DNA of 64,000 nt from Mya arenaria (Eukaryota > Mollusca > Bivalvia > Myida > Myidae): assembly GCF_026914265.1 (NCBI RefSeq), contig NC_069131.1:6719001-6783000 (forward strand), given 5' to 3'. A program made the position numbers and the translations under genes. Numbering within the stretch: the stretch's first letter is position 1; each line of letters starts with the position of its first letter. Below the pieces are notes generated by a model. It was not told the DNA's origin. It searched no databases and saw only the letters and a program-made list of their open reading frames with translations. Positions 11,873-23,540 of the stretch are shown one piece after another.

Positions 11873-11944
11873 TGGAGATGCCGGGGATTGAACCCGGGGC
11901 CTCTCACATGCGAAGCGAGCGCTCTACCACTGAGCTACATCCCC
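11873..11944 (-). tRNA. tRNA-Ala(CGC), copy 2
   Basis: All 72 bases match copy 1 at 6914-6985: same acceptor stem with a G-T pair, anticodon loop TTCGCAT (anticodon CGC), internal promoter boxes and A discriminator. The 5' flank (higher coordinates) shares spaced stretches with copy 1, such as tgtgccc and aattgccagata followed by gcggaaaac or gcagaaaac. It is clearly diverged elsewhere, so the pair came from a block duplication and only the tRNA stayed constant. Both copies are probably functional. Confidence 0.95.
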
Positions 11945-12129
11945 GATGCAAACACAATCATGTGCCCTTGTTTAATTGCCAGATAGGCGGAAAACAAATA
12001 TAACATTTTTCATTTTAGTAGTTTAACCGAAATGAAACTAATAGTATGTTGATTTGAGTCATAACATCAATAAAAAGCTTACCATAAATTCAAAGATGCG
12101 GAAGCATTTAAGTGTGATATTTATATTTA

Positions 12130-12700
12130 GGTCAAAGATCACCGTGATAAAGGTCAACTTTACCGTGATCATGAATAAAAAATAGCTTCTCCGGTTTAAT
12201 TGTACATGCGGTCCTTAGTCTTGGTAGGGAGGATAGTCATGACCTACAGATAACTTTTATTGAAAATGAAGCAGATCGAAGGGCAAAGTCGAGGTAACCT
12301 TGTTCTGAATAAGTGGGTCTAAGATACGCAAACTTGTTGGGAACGTCTGTTATATTATTGAAGTAATCAGGAAAAAGGTTAAGATCGAAGTGACATAAAA
12401 CAAAAAGCGTAATCTGACTGAATAATATGAAGAGAAAGTTTGATGTACAGTGCTCAATCTTTGTAGGGAGGTTGAACTTGATCAGTGGATGACTGCTATT
12501 GGATTTTAGATCAGTATATTAAAGTTGGGGCTACGGTGAACTTTGTATGGCTGTTTCTCATGTCCCGTCTTGATTTTAGGGTCAACAGAAGCTTGTCTGG
12601 TCACTTAAAAGATAACGATTGGGTCCAAGGGCCTAAGGGCAAATAGGTCAAAGGTCATGGTCGTGGTACTGGTAGTGTATCAGGGTTAAAGTGAGCCAAG
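12130..12700. repeat. Degenerate repeat rich in AGGTCA-type motifs, copy 2
   Basis: This is the counterpart of 7080-7690, with gggaggatagtcatg near 12224-12240 and several aggtcaa/tgacctt phrases. It contains AGGTCAaAGGTCA at 12645-12657, a textbook direct repeat spaced by one base. The order relative to the tRNA is the same as in the first block. Confidence 0.6.
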
Positions 12701-14199
12701 CAAAGGTTTGATTTGAAGGTAAATGTTGAGCAATATGGGTTTTAAAGCAATTATTCGTGTCTCAGTGGTATTTTTTTGTTCTACACATTTATGGAGCACC
12801 ATGGGAAGGGGTGTCCGGCATAAAATTATTGCTCCGTTTTAAACTTCCCAGTTAGATAAATTTTGTGGAATACAAATAGGGATTTCTTAGTACCAATAAT
12901 TGAACATTTCTAAATGGCTATCACACCAACAAACACATCGCGGAGCATTTGGCACGCGTTGTGACCAAAGGATTTAGGGTTAAAGAATGCATTTCGTTGT
13001 CGTTGCTATTTCATTCTGATGTATACCACGAGATGTTTACACATGTTTGGCAACTTTTCAAAATAAAACTACAAACTACGTCGTGACGTACTACAATGCC
13101 GGATCCGCCCTTCATATGAAATATGAAGAAGTTAGTGATATTTTAAGGTATTAAAATGTTTCCATTAAAAATATTAATATCTGTGATCTGTTTCCGTCCG
13201 AATAAACCATTCCATCCTGAGGATACGTGCGGAAACCCGTAACGAGGCTTACCGAGTTACCGGCAACGCTGCAGTGTCTGATTTTCTTCATTTGTGTAAA
13301 GGTTGACGTAGAAAATGCATTATTTAAAATTCAGTTAAGATATCAGACATGCGTTAAAAAGTTAGTTTTGCTCATTCCTCTCATAAAACGAATTGTTCGT
13401 TAAATGTTATATTAGTTTTTTTTTCAATAAAAATCGAACTTTCATGAAGTGCTGTTGTAAACGTGATAGTGATATGTGCTGTCGTTAACATGGTGACACA
13501 TGTGAGAACCCCGTTGAAGTCACGTGATTCCTCACCCTGTATAAGTACTGGTCGCAAGCGCGCTTCATAAAATTTGCTCGCGTGCCGTACTGTTCATACT
13601 GTTATAGTTTTGATGAAATGTATTTATTCATTTGCGCTTTATTGTTTTGCTATTATTTTGCAGGAGGGGATTCATACGGATTTTCCATCTCGGCTGTATT
13701 CACCGGAAATGCTTATCCGGTGTGAAGGAATAAGGGCTTGCCGTCTGTGAACACTCAGCCACCTCTACTGGTTGCCGGTACATTTCCAAACAGGGCACAA
13801 ATCCCAGGCACCTGCTTAAACACGCGTTTTTTTATCGTGATCGATTATTTGATGATCTAGATCAATACAGAGGCTTGCCTTAGCCACACTTGTGTTTGTG
13901 AATGGTTAAATACAGCTAAAGACAGAACACTTATTTTTAAGACATTTTCATATTTCAACCTTGACATTGACCTTTGGGGACCATTCCGAGAATATTGTTA
14001 GAAAGACTGGCATCGGTACATAACTTCCTTAAAACGTAAAATTCAAACTGTTAGTGTTAAACAGTTATAATAGATATAGTAAGACTAGTCGATCAGAAAA
14101 TGGCGGCCTTTTGGTTATTGAATTGGTTACCTTGGTAGCATGATGCCAGCTGTACATCCATTTCAAAAATGAATTTCAGACATCCCACAACGCAAATAT
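12701..14199. other. Unassigned, with a promoter- or LTR-like island inside
   Basis: No long frame is present. The stretch at 13060-13800 is richer in G+C than its surroundings and is described separately. The rest shows no tandem or inverted structure. Phrases near 13960-13990 (ttgacattgacctttgg) resemble 29535-29560, so the start of duplicated copy A may extend upstream of 14200. Confidence 0.45.
13521..13700 (+). promoter_or_regulatory. Promoter-like island: E-box, TATA-like box, then acceptor-like site
   Basis: CACGTG sits at 13521-13526 and a TATA-like tataag at 13540-13545. A G+C-rich stretch with gcgcgc follows about 20-30 bases later, where a start site would fall. About 100 bases beyond is a pyrimidine-rich acceptor-like ctattattttgcag near 13663, followed by about 28 open codons. 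It could be a cellular promoter with a first exon, or an LTR. No TG...CA ends or second copy were found. Confidence 0.25.
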
Positions 14200-15221
14200 T
14201 CTAAGAAACGCTCTGGACAAAAGATCGCAGAAAATAATGTTTTTGTGATCAGGGTCTCCGATTAATCGATTATGAAAATCCAAGCCGATCGCCCATCACT
14301 ACTGATAACCGACTGCAAACGTGACCAATATGTCAGTATATGAAAAAAAACTCAAAAAGAATGTCACAGAACTGTCATATCATTTTCATTGCAAAATACG
14401 CCCATTTCACGAAAATACATGACAAAATTAAATACAGTATAAAACTATATTGCAAAGCCATGATTCAAACACAAGACAACAACTGCAACATACTATTGAC
14501 TCTTATAGATGAATAATAGATTAACATCTTAAAAAATGTATCTTATTGTAATTGAATTAATTTCAACAATAAAACCGGGGATCACATGACAAACTTTCCG
14601 AAAAATCATTCGCGTATGGCATCATCATAATCAAAAGATGATTCAGCAAGACGGCATTGCTGACTCCACAAACATGAGTTGTCTTTCTCAACAAAATTAC
14701 AGCTAATTGACAGGGTAGTGTTGCATGTATCGTTATGTTAATGAACAATTTTAATGTAACCATAACTGCTGTTTTCAAACTTCGGATGTATACGTTATTG
14801 TGCAGCATAAGGGTCTCTTCTAAAGAATGTATTATTATCAATAATAATGTTTACAAAAAAGTGTTAACACAATGCATTCTCAAAGGAATTGGATCTGACA
14901 GGTCTTTAAATATTAATTTTCAAATCGCGTGCTATTAGATTGAATCTTGATATGAAAGGAATTGAACTGTTTGTTTTCTTAAGTGGAAAACTATTTGAAC
15001 TTGAAATGTTGATCACGTTTATGAACGCACTTAAATGTCTTTTGTTGAATTCTTTTCAAACCACAACATGGAGTTAATGGTGATATTCTCAGATTTTAAG
15101 TCATTAAATTCAGCTGATTTACGTTGCTGAATTAATTGATATTCAATTTGTTTAATAACTAACATAAATATGAATAAAACATAAGGGTTGAATAAAATAA
15201 ACTATACTCACAAACAAATAG

Positions 15222-15300
15222 ACATGAACAGAACAGAACAGAACACAAGTTTATTTCCACACATTACATCACACATATATACATCAATAATGTAGACTAT
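15222..15300 (-). mobile_element. Possible retroposon 3' end with (TGTTC)n tail, copy A
   Basis: On the minus strand an AATAAA-containing stretch (tggaaataaacttgtg) is followed by short TGTTC iterations (plus: acagaacagaacag). The arrangement suggests the 3' end of a non-LTR retroposon or SINE with a simple-repeat tail. The same stretch is in copy B with one or two more iterations. The body of the element is not identified. Confidence 0.35.
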
Positions 15301-16063
15301 GAAAGTCCATGATCATTTCCATAATTTAACATTGGTTGGCGGTTTATATAAGTTTTTGTAACTTGTTCAGGTTTATTATTGTAACAAAACTAGTAGCAAA
15401 TGGTAATCAAAAGAAGTTTTACGTACACAACCTTTAACAACTATTTAACAACTGGTACAACGTACAAACAGGTAGTTGGACAGATAGACTCAGTGAATTG
15501 CTTGGATTTTATTTAAACCGTGGATATAAAGGCAATACTTTGAAGAGTACTTGCCTTCTAGTTTTTGATGATGAATTCCTTGAACTAAATATAAGGTGGA
15601 ATATAGCATCCTTACATAAACTTACAGTCCTTTGATTTTATGAAATCATGTTATCTTGAAAACCGTCTTTGGCTGGCTAGGAATGTTCCGACATGAGACG
15701 TCTTTTTCTTCAAATGATGTAAAAAGGTTATCACTTGGAAGAAAAGTTGAGCTAATACATGTAGTGTTTTTATTTTTAATAATGTTTTCGCTTAAAATGT
15801 ACCTTGGTTTAGTACAATGATGCTTTTTATTATGAAATTGTATGATCACACAGTCTTAAACCTTTTATTTTCTAAGGCAGACTGTGTGTGATGCTCATAG
15901 TTCCAAACAATAACTGCATCATATTTTTAACACGTTTTTGCATTAGGTATTCTGAATAGTATTCCTCCTTCTTCAGATAGAGTTGGAATCTCTAATCATT
16001 GAAATACTGGGGGTTTACGTATGAGTTTAATGTTATTTGTTTTATTATTAAGTTTCCTTAGTA

Positions 16064-16731
16064 TTATGTTTCATGCAAAGTAATGGAATTCTTTCTCTGA
16101 GCAAATGCTTTATACAGGAAAAAAGAGAGATTCTTTAACAAACCAATATGTTCTGTATTAAACAATTCTATGGTTTCAAACATAATTAGATGAGTACGAT
16201 AACATAGTGGAATATATGTAGAGATAATATGTGTATTCAGGCTGTATTCAGTCAGGAAAAGAGATTCGTCTTCTAAGACATTCCAATGTGGGCAAAGTCT
16301 GTGTTTCAAATTTATATTATTCCACTACCAACTTCTAAAATTAACCGATGCGACGATTTAATCTCGCTTGAAGCAAATCTAAATTTCTGTACATTAACAC
16401 ACTTAATATAGGGTTTTAATTCAATATTATTAATGTTTAAATACTGTAAGGCTCTCGCGGAGTCTGACATTCTGCTGTTTAAATTTTGAACATAAACTTC
16501 TCGTATTCTTTGCTTCAAAAGTGGCACAAAACTTGATAAATAACCAACTCCTTGTGCAAGCCACATGTGATGAAACCCAATAGTGCTCAGTATTATTTTA
16601 ACATATACTCCCAAGTTATACACTGAGTATTTCCCTAGTGGGATGTCATCGTTCTTTTTAGGAATTATGCATACATGATAAGGATATTTGAAACGTAGCA
16701 ACGAATATGGCATGATTATGCACTGAAACAA
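16064..16731 (-). pseudogene. LINE C-terminal relic (after the RT domain), frameshifted, copy A
   Basis: Two minus-strand frames abut: 16731 to 16312 and then 16309 to 16064. The first ends SSHRLILEVG and the second resumes, one base out of register, with HRLCPHWNVLEDE. This serine/histidine-then-cysteine pattern (SSHxLxIExGR...RLCxxC...EDExHFL) is typical of the tail of many animal non-LTR retrotransposons. The second cysteine of the usual pair is W here. The earlier part (FHHMWLAQGVG, LKQRIREVYVQ) also fits such tails. Reverse transcriptase and endonuclease are absent. A more decayed version sits in copy B (22875-23540), and a short remnant of its promoter-side end in copy C (about 30240-30350), so the insertion is older than the duplications. 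It is dead: truncated and frameshifted. Confidence 0.6.
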
Positions 16732-17744
16732 ACAGTATATTCTATATCATCAACAGTAAACGTTACGGTAATCCTCTTAAAGTTTGATAGGTTCCCATTC
16801 TAATGTGTTATATATGAAGTGCGTAAATGATCATAAAATGCAAAGAGAGCAGTTAAGATCAGGCTATATGATCATTAATTTATCTATAATACATATAAGG
16901 TTACGCCTATTCCTTTGTTGACTTACACGTTTCAAATTGATAGATGAAAAAAAAATGATTTCAACATTATATCATATTGCGCCTATATTGTCACTTAAGA
17001 GATACAGAAGACAAATTAAAGTGTGTGAATATTTGTTCATGTCTTTATAAGAAAGAAAAAAGGTGAAATAATGTAATATTGTGTCATACGTTCGTCTGTA
17101 GTTAAGTACATGGAGTTGTTAAGTACAAACACATTTACTTGAACTGAGTTTATGTGTCAATGAAGCTTTGTGTTTAAGATGAACAACTTTGAAAGTTAAG
17201 TTGTTATGATGGAGTGTTCATTCTCAGCTTAGTAGAGCATCTTGTTATATCTGTATCATATTTCATAGTTTATATAACCCGTGCATTCAACATGTTTTTG
17301 TTTATTCACGATATGTCTGGTTAAGAAGACACTCTTAATTAAAAATGTTCGACATAAATCAACGCCATTGCTATGTCAAAAATACTATGTAACTTGGTAC
17401 ATTGTATCGCATAGTGTATTGTAACAGGACTACTTTAAAGAGACTGCATTCTCCCCATCATCCCGTACGATTCAACGATATATGATGTTTGCAAAGGGCA
17501 GTAACCCCATGAAACTATTTATTTTGAGGCTAAAACAAATATGAGCACGGTGTAGATTGCAGTCATTCTATCGATGTCTCAAGTATGTCTCTGTTACGAT
17601 ATAGCAAGGTTATAGAATATTGACCCGTTTTTCGCTATCACACATTTTCTGTGTCATGCAATACAAAGTGTCTAATTGTTCATAACAAATATAGGCCGTC
17701 TTTATAATCACGTGGCCACGGTCATGAGAGTAGTTCCCACGGTT

Positions 17745-17763
17745 TGTTTACTCCATGTAAACA
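17745..17763. promoter_or_regulatory. Palindromic pair of forkhead-like sites, copy A
   Basis: TGTTTAC, five bases, then GTAAACA: two facing forkhead-core heptamers, with an E-box CACGTG 31 bases upstream (17709-17714). The arrangement is retained in copy B at 24406-24424 but broken in copy C near 32815. No gene start is evident nearby, so any function is speculative. Confidence 0.25.
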
Positions 17764-19002
17764 AGACGGAATTGTCTCAAAAAAGAAAATGATTGTCTGT
17801 GAACTAGAACTCTTAGAAATAGATCTGAAACAGTTTTGTCATTACACATTTTCGGAATCAAACAGTGCCAATTTCTCTTCAATGAAGGCTGTCTTTTCTT
17901 ATTTCGATATGAACTATTTAACAAGAGATTTACCTACGTAAGTTGGTTGGTTTAAAATTAACGCGTTATAAATTGGTCCATTTTCTAAAAAAGAAACACC
18001 GTTACTTTAATTTCCGCGATTCAACCGATTCAAAGGATGATGTATCGACCGCCAGCACTTAGTCTTTGTCCTTAATGTGCGTTTTGCCTATTCCTGGAAA
18101 ATATTTTTGTCCTTATTTGAAGTGCACTTTTAGCTTAATACTGGGAACAAAACTTCTTAATAAGCTGAAGTTACTGACATCAGTCAATATTTAACCCAAC
18201 ACAAATATGAGCATACAATTGTAGTGGTTTTCACTGTGTGAAGAAGTAATCCAGTGTTTTATGACAGACTAAGCATTGATTGAGACTACCATATTATACA
18301 TTTGTTAATAGTTAGTTCCTTTTCTGAAAGGTTAGTTACATTTCCCAATATCCGATACATATTCATTTTGTAATTTATTTACCTTAACACTAATTTCAGA
18401 ATTAAACAAGTAAATTCATTAATGTTTTAATAATATTTTAAAAACATCAATACTTTTTGTTTAACAAGCATGTATAACATTATGCGTTTTCGGCGAATGA
18501 ATTGTCTGACAATGTGATCTGACATTAGTAGGCCTTTCGAATTAGTAGGTGATGCCATTCGCCGAAAATTGATTTGAATGTTCAGCACCCGTATGAAGCC
18601 TTTTCAATAGAATAAATAAACGTCAGCAGTTATAGTCATAACAACTGTTGTGTGTCTCATACTTACTGAAACTGTTGTATGTCGAAAATATTCTAAACAT
18701 TGTCGCAATCAAAGACTGTTGACTGTCGCCATCTTAAATCGATTATATTTATGCAACATCGTTATCAACTTATCATATGACATCATTTAGAAATCCGAGA
18801 ATGGTTTTTCTCCGCGTGCAGTCCCCACCACCTTGCGCGGTCGTTGGTGTACCTACATTTTATTTTCTATGTTTCTATGTTTGGGGATTGATCGGTTCAA
18901 ACTTTCATCTCATCTCTACTTTTTGCCATCAATGTATTCTACATGTTTGGCAAATAACTTGTGTTACAGTGCAGCGGGATTACTTGTTTGCAACAAGCTT
19001 AC

Positions 19003-19372
19003 ATTACGCTAAAATGCCGCCAAAATGCCTTAACATTGGGAAGGCAATGTCCAAGATATCTCAGTATTCCTGCACGTGCCGAGGCTGGGACCAGTTTTAC
19101 CATTTAGTTGACTCTATACCCTACAAGATGCACTTGTCGGGGTGCCCGAGACGTTATATGGTCACCGGTTTCTAACGCGTCAAAGTATCCCCAAAGTCGC
19201 GACGTTTCTTACTTTTCAATGCGCTCCAACAAAGCTTGTAAAGGGACGCTAATATTGAAGATATCTCCGGAACTAAAAATGCTAGGAGGTCGGTACTGGT
19301 CTTGTAATTTAGCTTTCTCGATTCCCTACGTTACGCGACCATCGGCGCATCTCTGCGTCACCGTTTCCATTC
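19003..19372. other. Insertion private to copy A, G+C-richer
   Basis: Copies B (about 25430-25440) and C (about 34075-34105) run directly from the ttacttgt-type sequence to the gttatgttgaaacacc-type sequence. Copy A has about 370 extra bases here. They are richer in G+C and carry overlapping plus-strand frames (18777-19175 and 19108-19437) without a recognisable domain. No clear terminal repeats or target duplication are visible. Confidence 0.55.
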
Positions 19373-20873
19373 ACCTATTTGTTATCTTGAAACACCTGAG
19401 GATATCAGTATTTGCAAACACATGGTACACTATATGAGACAACATTTTTAATAACAAACCTCACAAATATCACAATACTTTGAGTATTTTAACGTCTCAA
19501 TCTAAGATACAATTTGATTCATTGATGATTGATTCTTTTATGTCCAATAAACGACGGCTGTATTTTGTCTGGTAAAGAATTGTTGTGCTTATAGTCAGGG
19601 TGTATCTTGTGTTCCATACAGACTGGCTTGACATAATAAACGACAGTTACGAAATGCGTTTATAGCCAGATCTATAACCACTATTTATAGCGCTGCAACC
19701 TTCTCTCGCATAAGGGTTCGTTTGTTTCGAAAAAATAAATGGTAAAGTAACTCGGCAAGACGGTGAATTGAAAATGGCCATTTCTAAAATGAATGACGAA
19801 AAAACAAATACTATTTTTTCTATGAACAAATTTGGTAACTTCCTAAATAACTGAGAATCAAAGTTAAATGTTAAAGTATGCAGGATTGAAATCATGGACA
19901 TGTGCGTAACTAATACCTTGTAAAAACAAATGAAGCATGTTGGTTAAATATATTACAGTTACGATTTAATGAAACACAAATAAAAGTATACGTCGTACCT
20001 TTTTGCTATGGAGATGACATATTATACGTTTTCAATCAATGAGTGTGTGTATTCTTTTTATAATTTCTTTATTGGTTTTTGTTTATTTACAAATTAAAAT
20101 TAACCGAATCGCCATAAAGCTTTTAACTACTAGCTTTACTCACTAAACTTCCAAACTAGTCGTTTACCATCTTCCAGTCCATTCCTATAGTTCGATAGTG
20201 TATGTATGACTTTGGAATATGATTTAATTAAATGAAAGTATAAGTTGTAATGTTATGGAATGATTATGTGTTGGAAGCTATAAATATGTTCCGAAGATGT
20301 AATCGTTGGCACGGACATGTTGACCTAGTTTATACTCCCGTGTCGTATAAGATCATTTATTCATGCGCAGTGAATATGTCTCAGGAGTGACTCTGGTATT
20401 GTATTTTCACAATGTATAAAGATATATATTACTGGTATATGGCATCAAATGTGACCTTTGCAAGGTTATTACGTAGGAAATTGTGGAACAATTCGATAAC
20501 AAACAAAAGCATTGCATTTATAATTTAGAGGTATAGAGTTAAATTCAAATATATTCGGCAAAATGTTCATGAGATCACAAGCAGAAAATTGTTTTTTTTC
20601 TAACTTCCGTATAAAGTGTGCATTCAAGAACAAATGTGCTTTTGCACATGTAAACAAAGCACATACCGTATCCACCCAGTGGAAATAAAGAATAAATTAA
20701 AATATGCGTGTTTTGTCATCTGTTCCTTTTAAATAAGCACAGTTCAACATATCAATACAGAAGGAAAGATTGTCAATTTCATATGTGTACACAGTTATTA
20801 TTTTAAATGCACAAAAAATGCAAGCATGAAATGGATCATTGTTCTATAGAATAAAAAAGAAAATGTTTAAAAG

Positions 20874-20922
20874 AACCTAATTGTGTGTCTGTTTAGCCGT
20901 GATTTTCCTATCTACAACAAAC
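20874..20922. repeat. Single-copy seed of the 49 bp minisatellite, copy A
   Basis: The stretch starts acctaattgtgtgtctgttt and ends ctacaacaaacc. It aligns end to end with one unit of the 40.4-43.2 kb array (acctacttgtgtgtctgttt ... ctacagtgtcaaacc), and it lies beside the same flanking sequence (gcaagcatga...). Confidence 0.7.
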
Positions 20923-21360
20923 CAAGAATTAATGTTATATAAGTTCCCGTAAGCGCGAACTTCAAAAGCGGTCATCCCGACAATAATAAATAAAGTCATG
21001 TTGAAGGCTATATATATTCCATATATGTTTTTATTCTAACGATGTGTGTGTTTTTGCACTTGTCTGTGTCTTTGCAAATTGCACTTTTGGAAAAAGTGAA
21101 CTTTTAAAATTATTGTATTAAAAGTGCTCAGTGTGTTAACGTTTTGAAAGGGTATTAACTTTGTTCTATTCCTTTTCCCATTTTGTTTATGTTATGATAA
21201 TGATATGCCTTTTTCTGGTGCCCTATTTTGATAGGAAATGTTAAGAAATGTTCTTTGCGTTCAAATCGGTTTATGGTGGCAGACTGCGACCCCGATCTCA
21301 AAATATTTGATTACCCTGATTATCCAGGTGTTGGAAAGTGCAAATTATTCCAGCGAAATG

Positions 21361-21398
21361 GTTAGGGTCATTCAAGCCGAGGCTTGATCGACCCTAGC
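21361..21398. repeat. 38 bp near-perfect palindrome at the A/B junction
   Basis: TAGGGTC (21363-21369) pairs with GACCCTA (21389-21395). Inside them TCAAGCC and GGCTTGA pair around a two-base loop, with a two-base mismatch between the two stems. It lies in the stretch that separates duplication copies A and B and may be a cruciform-prone end of a small element. Confidence 0.7.
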
Positions 21399-22597
21399 AT
21401 TGCTCACATAAAAAAAATGAACGACAATTCTTCGCACTGGGGCAATTATCAACCAAACCTCATGGTCATTTATTCTTTTAATTATTTTTAGAATCATTCA
21501 ATGTGCCAGAAATAATACATGTTTTCCGACTGAAGCATTAGAAATGAAATATACATGAAAACTAAGGTCCTTATTGATATAAACATCAGAAAATGATGCT
21601 TATGTAATCAGGTTCTCCGATTGATCAGGTTCTCCGATTAATGGAAAGCCAAGCCGATAGACCATCACTACTGATAACAAACTGCAAACGATACAAATGT
21701 GTCAGTATATGGAAAAAGACTTAAGGAATATCACAAAACTGTAATATCAATTTCATTGCAAAATACGCCAATTTCATGAAAATACATGACAAAATTAAAT
21801 ATAGTATACCACTGTATTGCAATGCCATGATTCAATCACAAGACAACAACTGCAACATACTACTGACTCTTATAGATGAAAAATAAGTTAACATTCTAAA
21901 AGAAATAAATTTAGTTGTAATTGAATTAATTGCAAACAATAAAGCCGGGGATCACATGACAAATTTTCCGAAAAAGCATTCGCGTATGGCATCATCATAA
22001 TCAAAAGATGATTCAGCACGACGGCATTGCTGACTCCACAAACATGAGTTGTCTTTCTCAACAAAATTACAACTAATTGACAGTGTACAGTGTTGCACGT
22101 ATCGTTATGTTAATGAACAATTTCAATGTAACCATAACTGCTGTTTTCAAACTTCGGATGTATGCGTTCTTGTGCAGCATAAGGGTCCCTTCTAAAGAAT
22201 GTATTATTATCAATACCAATGTTTACAAAAAAGTGTTAACACAATGCATTCTCAAAGGAATTGGATCTGACAGGTCTATAAATATTAATTTTCAAATCGC
22301 GTGCTATTAGATAGAAGCTTGATTGTTTAGGAAGTGAACTGTTTGTTTTCTTAAATGGAAAACTATTTGAACTTGAAATGTTGATCACGTTTATGAACGC
22401 ACTTAAATGTCTTTTGTTGAATTCTTTTTAAACCACAACATGGGGTTAATGGTGATGTTCTCAGAATTTTAAGTCATTCAATTCAGCTGATTTACGTTGC
22501 TAAATTAATTGATATTCAATTTGTTTAATAACTAACATAAATATGAATGAAACATTAGGTTTGAATAAAATAAACTATACTCACAAACAAAGACACA

Positions 22598-22680
22598 TAA
22601 ACAGAACAGAACAGAACAGAACAGAACACAAGTTTATTTCCACACATAACGTCACACATATATACATCAATGATGTAGAC
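22598..22680 (-). mobile_element. Possible retroposon 3' end with (TGTTC)n tail, copy B
   Basis: Same as 15222-15300, with about five to six plus-strand acaga iterations before caagtttatttccacacat. The iteration number differs between copies, as expected of a simple-repeat tail. Confidence 0.35.
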
Positions 22681-22874
22681 TATGAAAGTCCATGATCATT
22701 TTTATTTAACATTTGCTTGGCGTTTTTTTTTTAACTAATTGAGATTTTTTCCAGTAACAAAAATAATATCAAATATTAATCAAAATAATTATTTTTACGT
22801 ATAAATCCTTTTACAACTATTTAACAGCTGGTACTAAAACTTAATATGATAATATATATTGATAATAATCATGT

Positions 22875-23540
22875 ATGATGTAAAGTAATGAAATTCTTTC
22901 TCTGAGCAAATGCTTTATACAGGAAAATGGAGAGATTCTTTAACAAACCAATATAATCTGTATTCAACAATTCCATGGTTTTAAACATATTTGGATGAGA
23001 ACGGTAATATCATTGAATATATATATATAGATCTAACATTTGTATAGGGGCTGCGTTCATTCAAGAAATTAGTCTTCTAAGACATTACAATCAGCGCAAT
23101 GTCTTTGTTCCAAAATGTATTATTTCACCTACCAACTTCTATATTTAACCGATGCAACAATTATCTAAAATCGCTTTAAGCAAATCTGAATTTCTGTACA
23201 TTAACACACTTATGATAGGGCTTTGATTAAAAATTAGAAATGTTTCTATAAACTAAAGCTCTTGAGGTGTCCGACAATCTGCTGTTTAAATTATGAATGT
23301 TTTAAACGTCTCATATTCTTTGCTTCAAAATGACACAAAACTTTAAATATCATCAACTCCTTGTGCAAGACACACGTGATGAAACCCCATATTACTAAAT
23401 ATTGTTTTAACATGTACTGCCAAGTTGTACACTGAGTATTTCCCCAGTGGGATGTCATTATTGTTGTCAGGAATTATGCATACACGATAATTGAAACGTA
23501 GCAACGAATATGGCGTTTATAAGTGTACAACGTAGTCATC
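22875..23540 (-). pseudogene. LINE C-terminal relic, more decayed, copy B
   Basis: This is collinear with 16064-16731 of copy A on the minus strand: shared stretches include gagcaaatgctttatacagg, aaatctgaatttctgtacatt and gagtatttcccc. Several small deletions and substitutions remove any long frame. It has no recognisable RT. The family assignment rests on the copy A relic. Confidence 0.5.

Larger units (their letters stand above)
14200..21260. repeat. Segmental duplication copy A (~7 kb unit)
   Basis: Landmarks recur in the same order in copy B: ccggggatcacatgac at about 14575 and 21945, a forkhead-like palindrome at 17745 and 24406, and ttttctggtgccctattttg at about 21211 and 28402. Local identity looks high, around 90% or more in the best stretches. 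A carries material B lacks, at about 15450-16050 (within which 15646-15849 is an open frame without recognisable domains), 19003-19372 and 20280-20530. The 20.36-20.53 kb part is shared with 39.5 and 47.3 kb, so B lost it. No gene is intact within the unit. Confidence 0.85.

Noticed and set aside
14735..14938. 67-codon plus-strand frame, conserved in copy B (22107-22310)
   Set aside because: Comparing the two copies by eye gives one silent and five replacement codon differences, so there is no sign of protein-level constraint; it survives because the copies are young.
16312..16731. Possible host gene (139 codons, minus)
   Set aside because: The serine/histidine and cysteine patterns, continued after a frameshift at 16309, fit a LINE C-terminus better than a host protein.
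17744..17941. 65-codon frame beginning inside the forkhead-like palindrome, partly kept in B
   Set aside because: Changes between A and B are mostly replacements and copy C has stops; there is no recognisable domain.
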